A model generated the notes under the pieces. It ran no database searches. It had not been told where the DNA came from and was given only the letters and a program-made list of their open reading frames with translations. DNA of 64,000 nucleotides from Paucilactobacillus hokkaidonensis JCM 18461 (GTDB taxonomy: Bacteria > Bacillota > Bacilli > Lactobacillales > Lactobacillaceae): the NCBI RefSeq assembly GCF_000829395.1, contig NZ_AP014680.1:1240001-1304000 (forward strand), read 5' to 3'. Shown one piece after another: positions 43,320 through 53,100 of this stretch. Made by a program: the position numbers and the translations under genes. Position 1 is the first letter of the stretch. Each line of letters begins with the position of its first letter.

Positions 43320-43652
43320 ATGTGGACAATAATTAATCTGACCATAGCCATTGTTTTAATTGTGACTGTTATTATCGGTCTAACCGCCAAATCACAAAAA
43401 CAAGTCAAAAAGTGGATGACTATTACTCGCTGCCTATATCTTCTCTTACTGATTACTGGTGTTGTCATTTTATTTTATCTATTTCCAATTAAACCGCTCG
43501 TAGCTATTCTTAAATTTGCCCTAGCTATTTGCTTAGTGGTCTTAATTGAAATGTCGTTTGCAAAAAAACAGGAACAAAGTATGACAATTGGTCTATCCGC
43601 CGTTTTATCATTATTTTTCATTCTAGTTATTGCTTGTGGTTACTATTTATAG
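43320..43652 (+). CDS. DUF1516-family (YisL-like) membrane protein
   Basis: 110 residues, four predicted membrane helices with short basic loops (TAKSQKQVKKWMTITRCLYL). Matches the UPF0344/YisL family in length and layout; function unknown. Start has AAAAAGGAG upstream. The gene is followed within four bases by palindromic element copy 3, which likely terminates it. Confidence 0.82.
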   Translation: MWTIINLTIAIVLIVTVIIGLTAKSQKQVKKWMTITRCLYLLLLITGVVILFYLFPIKPLVAILKFALAICLVVLIEMSFAKKQEQSMTIGLSAVLSLFFILVIACGYYL

Positions 43653-43655
43653 AAG

Positions 43656-43950
43656 ACAAAACAAGAGGATGTGCAAAAACTTCATTTTTGCTGCGTCCTC
43701 TTTATTATTTACGAACTTTTATTGCTAAAACGTGAGCAATAAGGCAGATTCTCTTCGATGTCCATATTACTAAGCCGAAAACCGGCAAGTAATAATGGCT
43801 TCCGCTTAGCTACGATTAACAAACGATCCAAAGTACGGATCATTCGTTAATCTAGGCTGCCATGAGAACTTACTGCTTTAGCAGTTAGTTCTTTGGACAA
43901 CGGAGTATGCTCAGAATCTAAGCGCCTTATTGCTCACTCTTGTTTTTTGA
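43656..43950 (+). repeat. Modular palindromic element, copy 3 (long form)
   Basis: Same order as copy 2: second hairpin (43663 onward), the conserved linker (TTATTATTTACGAA) and palindromic core (43732-43937). Here the core is 206 bp instead of 110 because each arm carries a 48-base insert: near 43752-43799 and near 43859-43906. Each insert can form its own hairpin (GCCGAAAACCGGC; CTGCTTTAGCAG), and the two inserts are broadly complementary to one another. Outer flanks AAAACAAGAG and CTCTTGTTTT are inverted and unlike those of the other copies. The right end holds the folP stop codon. Confidence 0.88.
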
Positions 43951-45073
43951 TCCAATATCCTTTTTTTATTTCATCCAACATTTTCACTAACTGAACTGTT
44001 TCCGTCACATCATGGACGCGCAAAATATTGCCACCATGCAAATACATATATGCTTCGGCCACCAAAGTTACCGGTAATCGGTCTTCTTTGGCTAAGCCAA
44101 ATAATTTAGCACCAAATCCTTTACGTGATATGGCAATCATCATTGGTCGCTGCAAATAATTAAATTGGTCAATATTTCGCATCATCGCATAATCTTGGTA
44201 GCCATCAGCTACTTTAGAATAACCAATTCCTTGATCAAGAGCGATCCGTTGCCGAGCAACTCCACTATCCATTATAGTAGCAATATTTTGTTCAAAAAAG
44301 TGTCTCATCTCTTGAGTTAAATTCTGATATTCATGATTGCGGCTACTGTGCATCGTTAATAGTCCAACCTTAGTTGGTGACAGCAACTGCAATTTACGTG
44401 TATCATCCGTAAATGCATTAACATCATTAATGATATCCACACCCATTTCAATCACCGCATGCATTACATTCAATTTATATGTATCCACAGCTATCGCAAC
44501 TCGTGGAAATCTAGCAGTAATTATTTTGATGGCCGGTGCAATCCTGTCAATTTCCATTTGATCAGTAATTTCTTCAAATCCTGGGCGCGTTGTTTGGCCA
44601 CCAACTTCAATTACGTTGGCCCCCGCAGTTACCATTGCTGCAATCTGCTCACTCATCTGTGATTCACTCTGATATCGCCCACCATCATAAAATGAATCCG
44701 GTGTAACATTTAAAATACCATAAATAATTGGCTGTTTAGTCACGTTAAAATTAAATCGTCCAGCTTGCCAAAAAATTGTATGTTGCTGCTCAATTGATTC
44801 AAACTCTTCATTTAGTTGCCAATCATGCCACATTGAAAAGCACTGTTCCTTTAAGATGGGAAGAATGGCCGGTGACACGCTGCAAGTTACAATAAGCTGT
44901 CCAATCTGGCTGATAACATCAAATCGGTTTAATAGCCCAACAAGTGCCTTTAAATCGTCTGACGATTGCAAGTGAAACTGCAAAAACAGCTGCCGTTGTC
45001 TCAAGGCCATGTCATGCAGCACCAAACTCTTAAAATCATTGGTTGCCTCAAATTTAATTTCTTGCACTTGCAT
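43934..45073 (-). CDS. folP: Dihydropteroate synthase
   Basis: 379 residues: a 110-residue N-terminal extension, then the DHPS TIM barrel with ILNVTPDSFYDGG near residue 121, EVGGQTTRPGFEEI near 156, INDVNAFTDD near 212 and AISRKGFGAKLFG near 315. It joins pterin pyrophosphate with p-aminobenzoate. The N-terminal extension is typical of lactobacillar and streptococcal-type enzymes. It starts four bases after the xtp3-type gene and is the last gene of the operon. Its final Glu codon and TGA fall at the edge of repeat copy 3, so the element meets the coding region exactly. Confidence 0.95.
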   Translation of the reverse strand: MQVQEIKFEATNDFKSLVLHDMALRQRQLFLQFHLQSSDDLKALVGLLNRFDVISQIGQLIVTCSVSPAILPILKEQCFSMWHDWQLNEEFESIEQQHTIFWQAGRFNFNVTKQPIIYGILNVTPDSFYDGGRYQSESQMSEQIAAMVTAGANVIEVGGQTTRPGFEEITDQMEIDRIAPAIKIITARFPRVAIAVDTYKLNVMHAVIEMGVDIINDVNAFTDDTRKLQLLSPTKVGLLTMHSSRNHEYQNLTQEMRHFFEQNIATIMDSGVARQRIALDQGIGYSKVADGYQDYAMMRNIDQFNYLQRPMMIAISRKGFGAKLFGLAKEDRLPVTLVAEAYMYLHGGNILRVHDVTETVQLVKMLDEIKKGYWIKKQE

Positions 45074-45077
45074 AAAT

Positions 45078-45671
45078 TTAATCTCCTAACTGGCTGATGA
45101 GGTTTTTAATCGCCTTAGTCCGGTGTAATAACGGAAGCTTTTCACGATCTGGTAACTGCGCTAAGGTTTGTTGCATCCCCTGTGGTACTAAAATCAAATC
45201 AAAACTTGTTCCGTTCGTGCCACACTCACGAGTCGCAATTGTACCTTTAAATTCTCCTCGAGCAATAAACTCAACCTTATTTGATGTTATCAATACCAAT
45301 TGACTTACCATTTTAACAATCCGACTTTTATTGGCTACCAACGCCAATATTTTATCATTGAGCTCATTCATATTTTGGCATGGTTTCAATTGCCGAGCTG
45401 TGGTCACTCCCAGTTCATCGGGCAATGCTTGTAATTCCATCCCCGAATCATCAGCTATCACCCATTCTTCAGGTAGATATTTGGCAATAAATAGTGCTTT
45501 TCCACGTGCATTATCCAAATAAGTAGTTGTTGCTTCATTTGGAAATTCCAATGGCGCGATGAAGTCTTGATACGATTGTGCGTGCAAACCCAGAAAATTA
45601 AAACATTCAATTAATTCATTTGTTTTATTACTATTATTTGAAGCAATCACAAAAGTTGGTAAAGTTTTCAC
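45078..45671 (-). CDS. Non-canonical purine NTP pyrophosphatase-like protein (Ham1/RdgB family)
   Basis: 197 residues with the family start FVIASNNSNKTNELIECF (usual ATxNxxKxxE) and catalytic VIADDSGMELQAL near residue 73. Later regions, such as FKGTIATRECGTNGTSFD, are diverged but in register. The gene lies between folC and folP in folate clusters of lactobacilli, where it is called xtp3; hydrolysis of dihydroneopterin triphosphate is an attractive unproven role, as a pyrophosphatase for that step is otherwise missing here. It starts with GTG overlapping the folC stop (GTGA). Confidence 0.9.
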   Translation of the reverse strand: MKTLPTFVIASNNSNKTNELIECFNFLGLHAQSYQDFIAPLEFPNEATTTYLDNARGKALFIAKYLPEEWVIADDSGMELQALPDELGVTTARQLKPCQNMNELNDKILALVANKSRIVKMVSQLVLITSNKVEFIARGEFKGTIATRECGTNGTSFDLILVPQGMQQTLAQLPDREKLPLLHRTKAIKNLISQLGD

Positions 45672-46942
45672 TTTTTAAATAACTCCTTTACAACGTAAAA
45701 CGAGCCAGTAACGATAATTACTGTTTGTTTGTCTGCTAATTTTAATGCCTCATCTATCCCTTGCTGGGCAGTTGTCACTACTTGACTAGTTGGCAATAAC
45801 TGCTGCAATTGTGTTGCTGGTAAGGCACGACTTCCATTATCCGGAGTAGTTGCAAAAATGCGATCAGCGACTTGACTATATAGTTTGGTCATTAACTGAT
45901 AATTTTTATCTCGCAAAAAACCTAGTACAAACACAAATCGCCTGTCCGAAAATAGAACATGTAATGAACCAATCAGCCGTTGAGCTGCATCTGGATTATG
46001 AGCACCATCTAAAATAACAACCGGATTCGTCTGTAAAACTTCTAATCTCCCGGGTATTGTAACCTGAGCAGCTGCGTTAATTAACACTGCTGGTGCACTA
46101 ACAATTTGCTGTTCAAATAACCAGTCGTAGATAGCGACCACATTTTTAAAATTATCAATTTGAAAATCACCCAGCATTTTCAAAGTTACTGCAACATGAT
46201 CAAGGTAACGGCTGGTAACAAGCAAATTAGTCCCTGTAATCTTTCGCTCTGCAACCTCTACCTGTATATCATTAGAATCAAACACCGCTTGCGCCTGATT
46301 TTTTCTTGCCACATCATTCAAAACCGTTATAGCATCATGATGCTGATTAGGTGCCACAAAGACTGTCGTTTTTGGTTTAATAATCTGTGATTTGTTATAT
46401 GCAATCTTTTTAATTGTATTACCCAATATCTTAGTGTGATCGAGATCAATATGGGTAAAGACAGTCACTAATGGTGGTTGAATTGCATTAGTTGCATCAT
46501 CTTTTCCGCCGAGTCCAGCCTCAACAATTGCCCAATTAACTTTTTGATCTGAAAAATACTGCAACATAATTAACACGAACCATTCAAAAACGGTTAAATC
46601 ATCTGCAGATATGTCACCCGGTAGTCGCTCACTAATCCAGTTATATATCCGGACAAAATCAGTTGTGGTTATTTGTTGATGGTTAATCACAATCTGTTCT
46701 CGTTGATCTACTAATGCCGGGCTTGAAAAATGACCAACTTTATAGCCCTGATTAATCAACATTTGCGCCACTAAGCTACCCGTGGACCCTTTTCCATTTG
46801 TTCCAGCAAGATGCACTACCTTAAAATTAAGATCTGGATGATTGATGGCTGCCAAAACTCGTCGTACCAGTGCTACCCGATCGTCATCATTAGCTAACAT
46901 TGCTTGATTCATATGTTTTAGCAGTTCTTCGTAGTTATTCAC
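45668..46942 (-). CDS. folC: Folylpolyglutamate/dihydrofolate synthase
   Basis: 424 residues of the Mur ligase fold: P-loop GTNGKGSTGSLVAQM near residue 48, EAGLGGKDDATN near 140, HIDLDHTKILGNT near 165, and PGRLEVL plus LDGAHNPDAAQRL near 290-315. It adds glutamates to folates. I place the start at GTG 46942 (GGGGA six bases upstream, overlapping the folE stop as GTGAATAA); an ATG at 46972 lies deeper inside folE. Confidence 0.93.
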   Translation of the reverse strand: MNNYEELLKHMNQAMLANDDDRVALVRRVLAAINHPDLNFKVVHLAGTNGKGSTGSLVAQMLINQGYKVGHFSSPALVDQREQIVINHQQITTTDFVRIYNWISERLPGDISADDLTVFEWFVLIMLQYFSDQKVNWAIVEAGLGGKDDATNAIQPPLVTVFTHIDLDHTKILGNTIKKIAYNKSQIIKPKTTVFVAPNQHHDAITVLNDVARKNQAQAVFDSNDIQVEVAERKITGTNLLVTSRYLDHVAVTLKMLGDFQIDNFKNVVAIYDWLFEQQIVSAPAVLINAAAQVTIPGRLEVLQTNPVVILDGAHNPDAAQRLIGSLHVLFSDRRFVFVLGFLRDKNYQLMTKLYSQVADRIFATTPDNGSRALPATQLQQLLPTSQVVTTAQQGIDEALKLADKQTVIIVTGSFYVVKELFKK

Positions 46943-47504
46943 TATGATTCCCCGTTTGCCGTAAAAATTCATTTTTTAATTCTAGATCGTCTTTAAATAC
47001 ACCCTCAAATTTAGACGTGTAAGTAAACAAGCCTGACTTGCTAATTCCACGCATTTCCATACACATATGCCTTGCAGATAGAGACACCGCAATTCCTTTA
47101 GGATGCAGAATTTGTTCCATTTGGGCCACAATTTGAGTCGTAATTCGCTCCTGGACACCCGGACGTTTAGCTACGAAATCAACTAATCGTGGTATTTTAC
47201 TCAAGCCCATTATTTTGCCATCACGTGGTACATATGCAACATTAGCAGTACCAAAAAATGGTAATAGATGATGCTCACACATTGAATAGAATGGAATTTG
47301 TTGAATTAAAACCATTCCCGGATCCTCATCAACATGAAAAACCTTATAATCATCAAATGTCGCCTTTTCGTCAAGTGATGCAAAAACCTCACCATACATT
47401 TTGGCGACACGAGCAGGCGTTTCTACCAAGCCTTCTCTGTTTGGATCGTCTCCAATTGCATTCAAAATTTCTTTAACAGCATTTTCTATTCTTTTTTCAT
47501 CCAT
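46935..47504 (-). CDS. folE: GTP cyclohydrolase I
   Basis: 189 residues, normal length. Motifs: DDPNREGLVETPARVAKMY near residue 19, zinc-site SMCEHHLLPFFG near 73 (Cys and His ligands), and SARHMCMEMRG near 142 (third ligand Cys). It converts GTP to dihydroneopterin triphosphate, the first folate step. The start ATG shares its A with the folK stop (TAATG), indicating coupled translation. Confidence 0.96.
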   Translation of the reverse strand: MDEKRIENAVKEILNAIGDDPNREGLVETPARVAKMYGEVFASLDEKATFDDYKVFHVDEDPGMVLIQQIPFYSMCEHHLLPFFGTANVAYVPRDGKIMGLSKIPRLVDFVAKRPGVQERITTQIVAQMEQILHPKGIAVSLSARHMCMEMRGISKSGLFTYTSKFEGVFKDDLELKNEFLRQTGNHSE

Positions 47505-48007
47505 TAAATCAATTCACCACCATCATTATATTTTCGAACCCAATTTTGATCACTAGTCGTATTAATCATTGACTTAATTTGTTGCAACTTTTTAGGGTCG
47601 TCTGCCGTAATTTCCTCCATCGGTACTAACACAAATAACCGATTTTTAATTTCTGGATGCGGCAATGTTAACGTTTTGTCTGCACTTACCAAATCGTCAA
47701 AATACAAAATATCTAAATCAATTGTCCGTGGTCCCCAACGGACTAACCGCTTTCGGTGCAACGCTTGCTCTACTTCATGAAGATAATCTAGTAGTACGTT
47801 TGGATTCAAACTAGTTTGAATCGCCACCGCAATATTAAGAAAATCATCTTGTTTTACACCCCCAACAGGTTGCGTTTCATAAATACTAGAAACTCGCACA
47901 ACTTTTATTTGCTGGTTGGCCTTTAATTGTTCTACTGCTTGTTGTAGATTAGCTTGCCGCTCACCAATATTAGAACCAATACTGAGATATGCTCGACTAG
48001 TCATCAT
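47504..48007 (-). CDS. folK: HPPK (6-hydroxymethyl-7,8-dihydropterin pyrophosphokinase)
   Basis: 167 residues with the HPPK start AYLSIGSNIGERQANLQQAV, central KQDDFLNIAVAIQT and the ATP/metal motif RWGPRTIDLDILYFDD near residue 90, then LPHPEIKNRLFVLVPM. The start is ATG 48007 (or the next codon), overlapping the end of folB, with GGGG nine bases upstream; a start at 48100 would lie wholly inside folB. Confidence 0.94.
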   Translation of the reverse strand: MMTSRAYLSIGSNIGERQANLQQAVEQLKANQQIKVVRVSSIYETQPVGGVKQDDFLNIAVAIQTSLNPNVLLDYLHEVEQALHRKRLVRWGPRTIDLDILYFDDLVSADKTLTLPHPEIKNRLFVLVPMEEITADDPKKLQQIKSMINTTSDQNWVRKYNDGGELI

Positions 48008-48368
48008 GCTTTTGAGCCCCGGAAACCTCAATTTCAACATTATCAAAAATTCCAGCAATCGGAACACTGTATTTACGGACCCGCAAAGTAATTGCCTCAA
48101 TCGTTGGATACGTAGCTAACAATTTTTGAAGCAAATGATTAGCCACACTTTCAATCAAGTTATAATTATTGCTTAAAACGAAATCCTCAATTGTTTGATA
48201 AACATCTGCATAACTGACTGTTTCTTTTAAATCATCGTGTTGAACAAGTTGTTCAATCGGATAAGATAGCTCCGCATCCAACTGAAGCTTTTGTCCTAGC
48301 TTTTTTTCTTCTGCAAACACACCATTGTACGTATGAAAACTCATATTATTAATTCTAATTTTACCCAA
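47997..48368 (-). CDS. folB: Dihydroneopterin aldolase
   Basis: 123 residues matching FolB along its length: GKIRINNMSFHTYNGVFAEE at the start, SYADVYQTIEDFVLSN in the middle, ESVANHLLQKLL and RKYSVPIAGIFDNVEIEV near the end. It splits dihydroneopterin to hydroxymethyldihydropterin and glycolaldehyde. I prefer TTG 48368 (GAGG 11 bases away, and the family's MGKI-like start); GTG 48377 is only two bases from that site. It is first in the six-gene folate operon. No pabA or pabB lies in the window. Confidence 0.9.
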   Translation of the reverse strand: MGKIRINNMSFHTYNGVFAEEKKLGQKLQLDAELSYPIEQLVQHDDLKETVSYADVYQTIEDFVLSNNYNLIESVANHLLQKLLATYPTIEAITLRVRKYSVPIAGIFDNVEIEVSGAQKHDD

Positions 48369-48445
48369 CTTAACCACTTCCTCAAAAGTAACTTCGTTTA
48401 TTATGATATCATTTTTACCCTGTCATTGCGTTTAAATAATCGCCA

Positions 48446-48495
48446 AATAAAAAATATCAAACACCAATTTAATCATTGTAGTTTGATATTTTATT
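48446..48495 (-). terminator. Terminator between the OhrR-like gene and the folate operon
   Basis: AATAAAAAATATCAAAC pairs with GTTTGATATTTTATT around an 18-base loop; the stem reaches the stop codon of the gene at 48495. Confidence 0.75.
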
Positions 48496-48944
48496 TATCG
48501 TTCCCTTTGGTCAACGCTTTTGTCCAGTCTGTGCTGAATATCATCAATTGTATCCATTGCTTTTTGATATGTTGAATCATCAAAATCAAGTTTGGAAATA
48601 CAATTACTAGTTTCCTCCAAAATTGACGACTTACTTTGCACTGCTTTACTTGTTAAATTAACAATCACTCGGCGCTCATCTTCAGTTGACCGCGTTCTCG
48701 TTAACCAACCGGCTGTTTCCATTCGCTTCAGTAACGGTGTCAATGTCCCCGTGCCCAATCCTAATTTATCACCTAACTGATTAATTGTAACCCCTTGGTG
48801 TTCCCACAACGCTAATAAAACAGTGTATTGCGCATACGTTAGTTCAAATTTTTTTAACGGAGATTGGTAGAAACGATTGAACAACTGGTGCGCTCGATTG
48901 ATCTGAAAACATAATTGATTGTCTAACACAACTTTATCTGTCAT
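48495..48944 (-). CDS. MarR-family regulator, OhrR/MgrA-like
   Basis: 149 residues. It opens LDNQLCFQINRAHQLFNRFY, with a Cys at residue 12 in the position of the peroxide-sensing Cys of OhrR, followed by LTYAQYTVLLALWEHQGVTI. The winged helix has GDKLGLGTGTLTPLLKRMET and the wing TRSTEDERRVIVNLTSK. One-Cys OhrR proteins sense organic peroxides through this residue. No ohr gene or clear operator adjoins it, so its target is unknown. Confidence 0.88.
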   Translation of the reverse strand: MTDKVVLDNQLCFQINRAHQLFNRFYQSPLKKFELTYAQYTVLLALWEHQGVTINQLGDKLGLGTGTLTPLLKRMETAGWLTRTRSTEDERRVIVNLTSKAVQSKSSILEETSNCISKLDFDDSTYQKAMDTIDDIQHRLDKSVDQRER

Positions 48945-49031
48945 TAGTCTAGTCTCCCACTTAATTTATTCGTCCAATTATCTATAATATATCTCTTATC
49001 ACTTGAAAAGTAAATAATATTTTAATTTTCA

Positions 49032-49397
49032 TTATCTTGCTGGTGGGATCAAGTTTTCTACTCCTGGCACCCGTGGCGATTTACCAACGTAACGCGGAAT
49101 GAGATGAACGTGGCAATGCATCACACTTTGCCCCGCTGCAGTTCCCGCGTTTACTCCTATATTATATCCATCCGGATAGTACTCGGCATCCAGATATTGT
49201 TTTGTTTGTTCAATAAGTTCCCACATCGCTTTTAATTCTGCTGTTTGCAACTGCCAAACCTCTTCAACGTGGCGTTTGGGAATAATTAAAGTGTGTCCAC
49301 GTGAAACTGGAGCAAAATCAAAAAAGGCCGCACTTAAATCATTTTCTAAGAGAAAGTCTCGTGATGTTTTCTGACAAAAGACACATTCGTTATTCAT
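49032..49397 (-). CDS. HIT-family protein
   Basis: 121 residues with two CxxC zinc Cys at the start (CVFCQK), HTLIIPKRHVEEVW near residue 35 and the histidine triad QSVMHCHVHLIPRY near 90 (HxHxH). It is a nucleotidyl hydrolase/transferase of the Hint/Hit branch. The start has AAAGGG upstream. It is divergent from the TetR/MMPL operon. Confidence 0.93.
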   Translation of the reverse strand: MNNECVFCQKTSRDFLLENDLSAAFFDFAPVSRGHTLIIPKRHVEEVWQLQTAELKAMWELIEQTKQYLDAEYYPDGYNIGVNAGTAAGQSVMHCHVHLIPRYVGKSPRVPGVENLIPPAR

Positions 49398-49421
49398 AAT
49401 GAAAACCCTTTCGTAAATAAA

Positions 49422-49464
49422 CTACAGTTTGTAGATTGATTTCTTCAATCAGTAATGTTATAGT
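49422..49464 (+). promoter_or_regulatory. Promoter and operator of the TetR/MMPL operon
   Basis: TTGATT (49436-49441), 17 bases, TATAGT (49459-49464). An inverted repeat CTACAGTTTGTAG (49422-49434) abuts the -35 and lies in the gap shared with the HIT gene; it is the likely site for the TetR encoded downstream. Confidence 0.7.
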
Positions 49465-49495
49465 AGTTACCGTTTTAGTGGAGGTGAACTTAGAC

Positions 49496-50071
49496 ATGAC
49501 CAAGAAAAGAAATCTAGATCAAGAAAAAGTATTGAGTACGGCAACTGAAATTGTTCGTAATGAAGGCATTAAGGCCCTTACTTTATCCAGATTAGCAAGT
49601 GAGCTTGATATCCGAACACAATCATTGTACAACTATATTGCTAACCTAGACGAACTAATTGCCCTAGTTGGCGCCCGATTAGTTAATAAACTGCGGCAAA
49701 AAATAACTGATGGCATCTTAGGATTTTCTGGTACCGAGGCACTCATCAAATTTGCTGATATTGCGCGTAACTTTTTGCTCGATGAAGGAACTTTGGGAGT
49801 GATTATCTTTTATTTGCACGAATATCCTAAAGACTCTCCATTTAATACTGAAGCACAAAAATTAGTCGCACTATTGAATCAAGTAATTGATTCTTCTCAT
49901 ACTAATGTAGGCACTGACGCACCATTTTCACATGCCCTCATCGGATCTGTTTTGGGTTTTGTGTTCATCGAAACATCTGGATTTTATCAAGATGAAACTG
50001 ACGCCAGTTCTACCGAAAGTTATCATCAAATGATTAAACGAATCATCACTCCGAGTGGTGAACCGGCATAG
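49496..50071 (+). CDS. TetR-family transcriptional regulator
   Basis: 191 residues from ATG 49496 (GGAGGTGA eight bases upstream); longer readings to 49436 begin inside the -35 box. The DNA-binding domain is ATEIVRNEGIKALTLSRLAS followed by ELDIRTQSLYNYIANLDELI, and the C-terminal part resembles the TetR_C_33/WHG-like domain (LIGSVLGFVFIETSGFY). It is followed by the MMPL exporter gene after 45 bases and probably represses both. Confidence 0.92.
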   Translation: MTKKRNLDQEKVLSTATEIVRNEGIKALTLSRLASELDIRTQSLYNYIANLDELIALVGARLVNKLRQKITDGILGFSGTEALIKFADIARNFLLDEGTLGVIIFYLHEYPKDSPFNTEAQKLVALLNQVIDSSHTNVGTDAPFSHALIGSVLGFVFIETSGFYQDETDASSTESYHQMIKRIITPSGEPA

Positions 50072-50116
50072 GGAAATGTTTATTGTTATTTCAAGCACGA
50101 AAGAGGAGGAGCACCA

Positions 50117-53100
50117 TTGGCTAAATTTCTAAAAAATCATGTTGGCTCATTGATTGCATGGATTGTCGTCCTTATTTTGGCAGTCTTTATGCTGCCAAAT
50201 ATCAACCAGTTAACCCGTGAACACTCAACAATTGATCTGCCAAAAGACTCGCAGAGTCAAATCGCGGATTCCATTCAGAAAAAATGGGGGTACCACCAAG
50301 GTAATACCTACCAAGTTGTAGCTGTCTTCAATAATGGCAACTCAGCGATGTCAAAGACTGATCGACAAAATGTTCAGTCAACGATCAATGAATTAAAGAA
50401 ACATAAATCAGAATATGGCATTAAGAGCATCACCGCCCCTAATGATAATTCTGAAACCAAATCTCAACTGATTTCAAAGGACAAATCGACGCAGCTCGTC
50501 CAGCTAATGATTAGCAAAGATCATGGTACCGTCAAGAAGATCAATCAACAACTTACTAAGTCAATCAAAACCAGTGGCGTTAAATCTTATATCACTGGTT
50601 CAGATATTTTAAACGATGATTTTTCCGGCGCCATTCAAGATGGAATTAAGAAAACAGAAATAATTTCAGTAATCTTCATCTTCTTAGTATTAGTATTGGT
50701 ATTTCAATCACCAATTGTACCGTTAATTTCACTACTAACGGTCGGTGTTTCATTCATTACATCTTTGAGTATCGTTACCAATTTAGTTGAGAAATTTAAC
50801 TTTCCATTTTCTAACTTTACACAGGTGTTCATGGTAATTGTGCTATTTGGGATTGGAACCGACTATAATATTTTGTTGTATAACCAATTTAAGGATGAAC
50901 TTAGTCGTGGTATCTCAAATTGGAAGGCAGCTCAACGCGCTAGACGCGTTGCTGGAAAAACAATTCTTTATTCCGGTTCATCAGTCCTAATTGGATTTTC
51001 AGCCCTTGCATTAGCTAAGTTTTCAATCTATCAGTCCGCAATTGGTGTGGCTGTTGGTGTCGCTGTATTGTTAGTCGTTTTGCTAACACTCAATCCATTT
51101 TTCATGGCCGTACTAGGAAAGAAAATGTTCTGGCCATCCAAAAACTTTGATGGTGAAGGTACTAGTTCACTGTGGCACCGATTATCTTCAAGTTCTGTCA
51201 TCCACCCAATTATTTCAATTTTTGCGGTGTTGATTATCCTGTTACCCTTCTATTTCACATTTAACCATCCGTTAAATTATGATGATACTGATGAAATTAG
51301 TAATTCAACGCCTGCTAAACAGGGATTCTTGACCGTTCAGGATCATTTTTCCAAGGGTACGGCAGAACCATCAACGCTGTATATCAGATCAAATCACCGC
51401 TTAGATAATGAAAAAGATCTGAAGTTAATTGATGAAATAACTCGTAAACTCCAAGCTGATCCGGATGTTAAGACGGTTGCTTCAGTCACCCAACCTGGAG
51501 GTACTAAAGTTAAGAAGCTCTACGTTTCCAATCAATTAGGAACTGTCAACTCTGGCCTCACCTCAGCACAAAAAGGGCTCGGTCAACTTTCAACCGGGAG
51601 TCAACAAATGACAACCGGATTAGGACAGCTTTCAAATGGAAGTCAGCAATTAGTCGATGGTGTATCACAATTAACTAGTCAACTAAACAGTCAACTATCC
51701 GGCAGTAATGCTGCTCAAATTGCACAGTTGGAAAGCGGTCTACCACAAATCAATAATGGTATTCAGCAATTAAACTCCGCATTACAACAATCTGGGAGTT
51801 CCATTGATACCAGCAGCTTGACGTCAGAATTAACTAATGTTGGTAACCAGGCCCAAGTCATTGGCACTAATTTGACACAAGCTGGTAATACGCTCCAAGG
51901 ATTACAAGGTCAAAGCTCATCTTCGAGTGACTCGGCTAATCAAATTATTCAAGCAGCCAATCAAAATGGTGCCAGCCTACAGCCTGGTCAGCAAGCCGTT
52001 TTAAGCGCAGTTATTACTAGTGCACTCAATAAACAATCACAATCACTTGAAGGCTCATTATCATCAGTTGCTGCCAATATTCAAGCAGCAGGTAATGCGG
52101 ACAAGAGTCTGGCAGGTTCAATGACTAGTGTTAGCAACTCCGCTGGTTCATTAAATAGCATGATGAGCCAAGTGGCTACTTTAAAAACTGAAGTTAACCA
52201 ATTAGCAACTGCGTCTAACACAGCTCTTCCTGGTGCTGCTACAGCATTAACCCAACTAACTAGCGGTCTTAACCAGGTTCAGTCTGCATTAGGTTCAAGT
52301 CAAAGCGGCTTAATTCAAATTAATACTGGAATTAATCAATTGGCTGACCAATCACCACAATTAACCTCTGGCATTGATAAAGTAAATAGCGGGTTAGGCT
52401 CTGGTGGATCATACTTGAAGGCACTGAAAAAATCAGCTGCTGCAGATTCTTATTATGTTCCAAAAAACATATTACACAGCAAGTCATATAAGCCAGCAAT
52501 CAAAGCTTATCTGTCTGAAGATAAAAAATCGGCTAAAATCACTGTTGTTTTAGGAACTAATCCAAGTGATGCCACAGCAACTAAAAAAGTTCGAACCCTC
52601 TCAAATATGGCTAAAAAGAATTTGAAAGGTACAGATTTAAAGAACGCGACAGTTGCTATGGGCGGTCAATCATCAACCCTTGCAGATACCAAGAGCCTTG
52701 CTAGTCAAGACTTTATCCGAACTGCAGCAATTATGTTGATCGGAATTGCACTAGCCCTCGTATTTGTTACTCGTTCGCTACTGCAGCCAGTCTATATCAT
52801 TGGGACATTGATGATAGCCTACATGACTTCACTAAGTTTGACACGTTGGCTCACACATCTAATCTTAGGCAGAGATATGCTAACGTGGAATACACCGTTC
52901 TTCTCATTCATTATGCTAATTGCATTAGGAGTGGATTACAGTATCTTCTTAATGATGAAGTACCGTGAATTTGGTCGGGATAATATGATGCCATCTAAGC
53001 GAATCGTTAAATCCGCTGGCATCATTGGTACAGTCGTCATTTCGGCCGCCATTATTCTTTGTGGAACCTTTGCTGCTTTAATTCCTTCTGGAGTACCAAC

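Noticed and set aside
15784-43950. CRISPR-like reading of the dispersed palindromes
   Set aside because: The three copies are far apart, in both orientations, with no regular spacers and no cas genes.
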